From Cricetomys ansorgei (lineage: Eukaryota > Chordata > Mammalia > Rodentia > Nesomyidae), in NCBI GenBank assembly GCA_026225945.1, contig JAMJFZ010004031.1, forward strand, positions 4,644,001 through 4,708,000: DNA of 64,000 nt, given 5' to 3'. Below are positions 60,219 to 64,000 of this stretch, in pieces; positions within the stretch are counted from its first letter, which is position 1; each line of letters opens with the position of its first letter. The notes under the pieces are model-generated. The model was not told the origin of the DNA and did no database searches. It saw only the letters and a program-made list of their open reading frames with translations. A program made the translations under genes and the position numbers.

Positions 60219-60719
60219 TGAATTTTTTTAAATGATGTTTGCTCATGGACAATGTTTGGGATGAGAAAGGAAGAGAAGGAAAACAGGAAAAAAATCAAGG
60301 TTCTACATCTTATGAAATATGAGAATAAGAAAAATACCCTCTGGTCCCCCAGAAGCGAGTTCTTTCTGCTCAGTGGCCGGGTCTCAGCCTCACACTCCTC
60401 TTAGACACATCTGTTTGCACCTGTGTCACAAGGAATTTTCTGTGTGGAAACGTTTTGTTCCTGTCTACATCGTGTCAGTACGAGTTAAGAAAACTCATCT
60501 GCATATGCATCTTACAGGAATTAGTCACATTTAATAAGCCTATCACACACAATGCACAAATCTGATTTTAATATCTGTCACAAAATGTCTGAGACCATGT
60601 TACTCCGATAAAAATATTTCTATGAATCTTGCAACTGAATTTGCTTAGCACCCAGATCTCTTCTTTACAAATGAATTCAAATGACTGTACATGAATTAAT
60701 AGATGAATAGAGTTTTAAG

Positions 60720-60835
60720 CCATATTTTTTATTTAAAATTTTTTCATGCAATATAGTTCATCATATAATTTCCTCTCTATAACTCCTCCCAGATCCTCCT
60801 CACCTCCCTGCCCACCTGGGGACCCTATATAAACC
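60720..60835 (-). mobile_element. Rodent L1 3' UTR fragment, antisense
   Basis: 'atgcaatatagttcatcata' and 'aactcctcccagatcctcct' followed by 'cacctccctgcccacc' are typical of the complement of rodent L1 3' UTRs. Confidence 0.65.
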
Positions 60836-61424
60836 ACCATTTTCTTTAGGACCATGTCTATCCCACCCTATCCAAGGATAGTCCTCTGTCTCTCTGAGAG
60901 ACAAATAGCCCTACCCCCCTCTCCCATGCCCCTTCTCTCTCCTCTCCCTTATTCCTGTCACTTGTCCCCTGCCTTTGTCCCTCTGAGGCAAACACATCTC
61001 CTCTGTGCCAAGAACCTGGTGTCTGGGTGTGTTCTGTGCCCAGTCCGAGGTCCTTTCACTCAGCCTCAGAGGAGGCACCACGAAGTTATTTAGACAGGAT
61101 TATACAAGTTGAGTGACCCTTCAGTGAGGTCCAACAGTGAATTATTTATAAAATGTACATGAAAAAAATTGTGATATTGGTCATTGAATGGAAAGGTCCA
61201 TGCTGGTTAACACGGCCAGAGAAATGTCACCTGGGTGACATCTCAGGCATCTGTAACAGCATGTACCTCCATTCAACCCTTCAAAAATAAGCCAGTGGAG
61301 GAAACTGAAAAATAGAGACAAATTAGACCCTAAAAAATAGCTTTAAAACTCATGATTGAGACTATATTTGAGCATTCTAGGGACCTTGGAGAGGGCCTGG
61401 GTGGTGTTGGGTAGGTTTTGTAGT

Positions 61425-61570
61425 ATCTCTTCAACTGTATGTTAAACAAGGAAAATGATTGTCTCTGTCTTATAAGATTGTTGTAAGGATTAACTGAACA
61501 ATTTACTGCTAAACTCTTAAGGCAGTTTCTAGCATGTAGTCAGCTGCTGATAATCGTTAGCTGTTATTAT
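61425..61570 (+). mobile_element. MIR SINE
   Basis: 'cttataagattgttgtaagg', 'attaactgaacaatttactg' and 'tctagcatgtagtcagctgc' followed by 'tagctgttattatcat' match sense MIR. Confidence 0.65.
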
Positions 61571-62774
61571 CATATGGGAAGATAATGGGACTCTTGGGTT
61601 TACATATAATTGCATATTAAAACGGGACTACATTCAAGTGAAAAAAGAAGATAATTCCAAGGGAATCCATACTGGATTGTTCTTAGTGTATTCTTGTGCA
61701 TCAATAGAGAAGAAGTACTCCAGCCAGAAACAAAGTTGGCGGGCGGGGGAGCAGGGTGTTTCTAAACTGCACATGGAATTCTTCAGCGTACAACCTAGAA
61801 GATCTTTTATCAGTAAGAGTAGCATATTTAAAAATTAATACAGTGACTGCAGTTGTAATCAATTTTCGTTTGTTTTGAAAAATGAAATAAACAGGTGATG
61901 CTGATGAGCTGTGCTGTTAAAGTGGCTTTCAGGGTCATCATGAAAACGGATCCACATCGTCTCTGCTTCCCTATTCCCACCCAGCCTCAAACTGAGTTTA
62001 TTCAGCATCCCACAGGGACGCATCATATCCTCCTTTGCAAGCCTGCCCTGCTATCCATCCACCACCTTCTCCGAGCATCTTTGGGATTTGCAGGCATAAA
62101 CACAGACTCCAAAGATAAAAGGACATTGGAAAAGAACAAAAATGTGCCAGTGGGGCCGTGGCATGTGGTCTGTCTACAGATATGGTCATTTAGACTTGAG
62201 AGTGAGGAGGAAAAGCTTCTGTGAATGAATGGGGTACACTCAAGCTTTGGGAAATACTGGTGCAAAGGGATTCATAGCATGTCAGCTGTGGCCTGGGAAT
62301 CAAGTAGAATGAAGCTGACCTGTGAGCTAGCAGTCAGCATATGCTAGTCCACATTGCAAGGCTATGTTTTAGAGTCATGGGCTGTAGGAATTGGGGGGTG
62401 GTATAAACAGTAAAGGGTCACTTAAGAGTGACATCATTGAAGTCAGTGAATTGGTTGATTCTGAAGGATTCTTTGCTAAAATCTCAACATTTCAGCAAGT
62501 CTTCTTTGAAATAAGCAATTCTTTTTTCTTAAGTAATTTTATTGGAACTGTGTTTTTCTATGATGTGTACTAGTCTACTCAAAAATATATACTCCTTAAG
62601 AAAGTCTACGTGAACCATTGTATGTTCATACAGACATTTGCGGAAAACTACAAAAAATATCTCCATTCCTGACCTGTTATGTTGTGTGAGCATACTAACT
62701 GGAAACATACTATTTTAAACACATGCCTTACACATATTCTGAATTTTGTTAAAAGCGGGAATTGTGATTTGGGT
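61571..62774. other. Intronic DNA with no recognised feature
   Basis: No repeat or exon recognised. Confidence 0.35.
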
Positions 62775-62925
62775 GTAAAGGCACACACCTGGTAACCAGG
62801 GTAACACCCTGGAAGCTGCAGGAGGAAGACTTCTAAAAGTTCCAGGCTAGTCTGGGCTGTGTAAAGAGTTCAGTGTCAGCCTGGGATACACATAGCAAAA
62901 CCTCGTATCAAAAATCAAAAGCATG
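62775..62925 (+). mobile_element. B1-like SINE, diverged
   Basis: 'gtgtaaaggcacacacctgg', 'gttccaggctagtctgggct' and 'gggatacacatagcaaaacc' suggest an old sense B1 with an internal duplication. Confidence 0.6.
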
Positions 62926-64000
62926 GGTTATTCGATCATAAGAGAATTTATGGTATGGTATTTTAGAAATAAGCATGTAGCCCAAATAAGATATGTAACT
63001 TCCATGTAGCACTGCCAGACAAACCCACAATGGCATGCATCACTGATGACATGTGCCCACAATGTTCAATCACTGCTTCTAAGTTATAGAGCAGAAATTC
63101 TAGAGCTTGTTCACTGAGGAGTTCCGCTTGAACGTACATCCATGTCTTAGAGAAATGTGTTATTTAAATGTTCTCTTCGTGGAGGAAAGAGGGAGAGTTA
63201 TTGTTTAGTAGACACTTAATTTTAGTTCAGGAGATGAAGGATGGCGATGGATGGGCACCAGCATGAACACACTAATGCCTCCACACTTTGACATGGTTTA
63301 GATGGCAAATGTGTGCTACGTATAAAACGGGTCTCCTCCATAGTGAAAGGGCATTCCAGTGTATTTATGACATTATTTGAAAACACTGTTTTCCTTGAAA
63401 TAACTCTAAATGCAATATGAATAAGCAATTAAATTCATTACCATAAGACATTGGTGAGACTTCAACACAGTGAAAATGCTTAAACCCACATTGGGATGTG
63501 GTTGAGAAACACCGTAGCAGTAGCCGGCAGGGTCTGAGGGTGTGCTTTGATTTTATGCTTGTCTTCATGACCTTATATAATGTAATGGTTTCTAGCTTGA
63601 CTAGAAAGTTTAGAGATGACTTTTTATTGACTTTAGTCAAAGGAGGAGAAGATTATTCAATAAAGACCATAAACATTAAGCTTCTGGTATTTGGAAGTTG
63701 TATTAGATTGAATTTCAGGTATTATGTGTGGAATAAAGTGCTTTTATTATGATCACTCCTCTTTTCAACTCTCTATATTTCCAGTTTAATGGCATAATAA
63801 TGGCGTGGCTGGATTTACCAGCCAGAGTTATAAATATGTAACATTCATTTCTAGGTAATATATTACACGGCTCTTTTATGAAGAAGTAGTTGCCCTTGAT
63901 GTAAAAATGGATATTTGATTTGAATAAATGATTCTGGAATTTATGTGATACTGTTAGTAATTCTATCCTCCCAGGTGCTGAAGTGCTTTTGCAAGATGTC
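62926..64000. other. Intronic DNA to the window edge
   Basis: AT-rich sequence with no recognised repeat or exon. The intron continues past the window. Confidence 0.35.

Larger units (their letters stand above)
10971..64000 (+). other. Zfp385b: Long intron of Zfp385b downstream of the exon
   Basis: No further ZNF385B exon (second finger or the hydrophobic/proline linker) was recognised in the remaining 53 kb, so I read this as one large intron running past the window edge. Large first introns are usual for this gene family. Open reading frames in it are short and most cross SINEs, microsatellites or L1 relics. Confidence 0.7.

Overview
The window is mammalian nuclear DNA from a muroid rodent (mouse, hamster or vole group). 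It is rich in B1, B2, B3, B4 and a few ID SINEs, carries a rodent-type L1 3' UTR, older L1 and MIR/L2 relics, a URR1-like DNA transposon, LTR relics and many (CA)n and (AT)n microsatellites. Active mouse-type L1 or IAP copies are not evident, and ID elements are too few to suggest rat. I did not fix the species.

Only one protein-coding exon is supported. It lies at 10617-10970 on the + strand and encodes the amino terminus of ZNF385B (Zfp385b), starting MNMATFLRGFEEKG, with the first JAZ/matrin-type C2H2 zinc finger. It has a clean 3' splice acceptor and 5' splice donor. Everything before it (1-10616) is upstream intron or 5' flank. Everything after it (10971-64000) is read as one long intron, because no second exon of the gene was recognised. 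The exon ends in a rodent (CCTGGC)7 array coding for seven Pro-Gly pairs.

Region by region: 0-10 kb holds an antisense L1 relic, an L1 3' UTR, SINEs, a URR1-like element and a CpG-rich island-like patch (9140-9290). 10-13.8 kb holds the exon and mostly unique flanks. 13.9-18.2 kb is a nest of an old L1 interrupted by a B4, an LTR-like element and an antisense LTR. 18.2-31 kb has SINEs and a long stretch (24.2-27.4 kb) with no recognisable repeat. 31.4-36 kb has an ancient repeat, a 266-bp CA-rich array, an AT tract and a MIR. 36-43 kb holds SINEs and a complete but decayed class II endogenous retrovirus (40600-42235) with LTRs, primer-binding-site relic, integrase fragment, polypurine tract and target-site duplication. 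43-64 kb holds SINEs, a solo LTR-like element (45891-46294), a B1 with an expanded hexamer, antisense L1 pieces, an old repeat split by a B1, and repeat-poor AT-rich blocks that are candidates for conserved regulatory DNA.

No RNA gene, CRISPR array, operon or novel biological system was found. The useful observations concern exon evolution, possible regulatory DNA and the history of repeat insertions.
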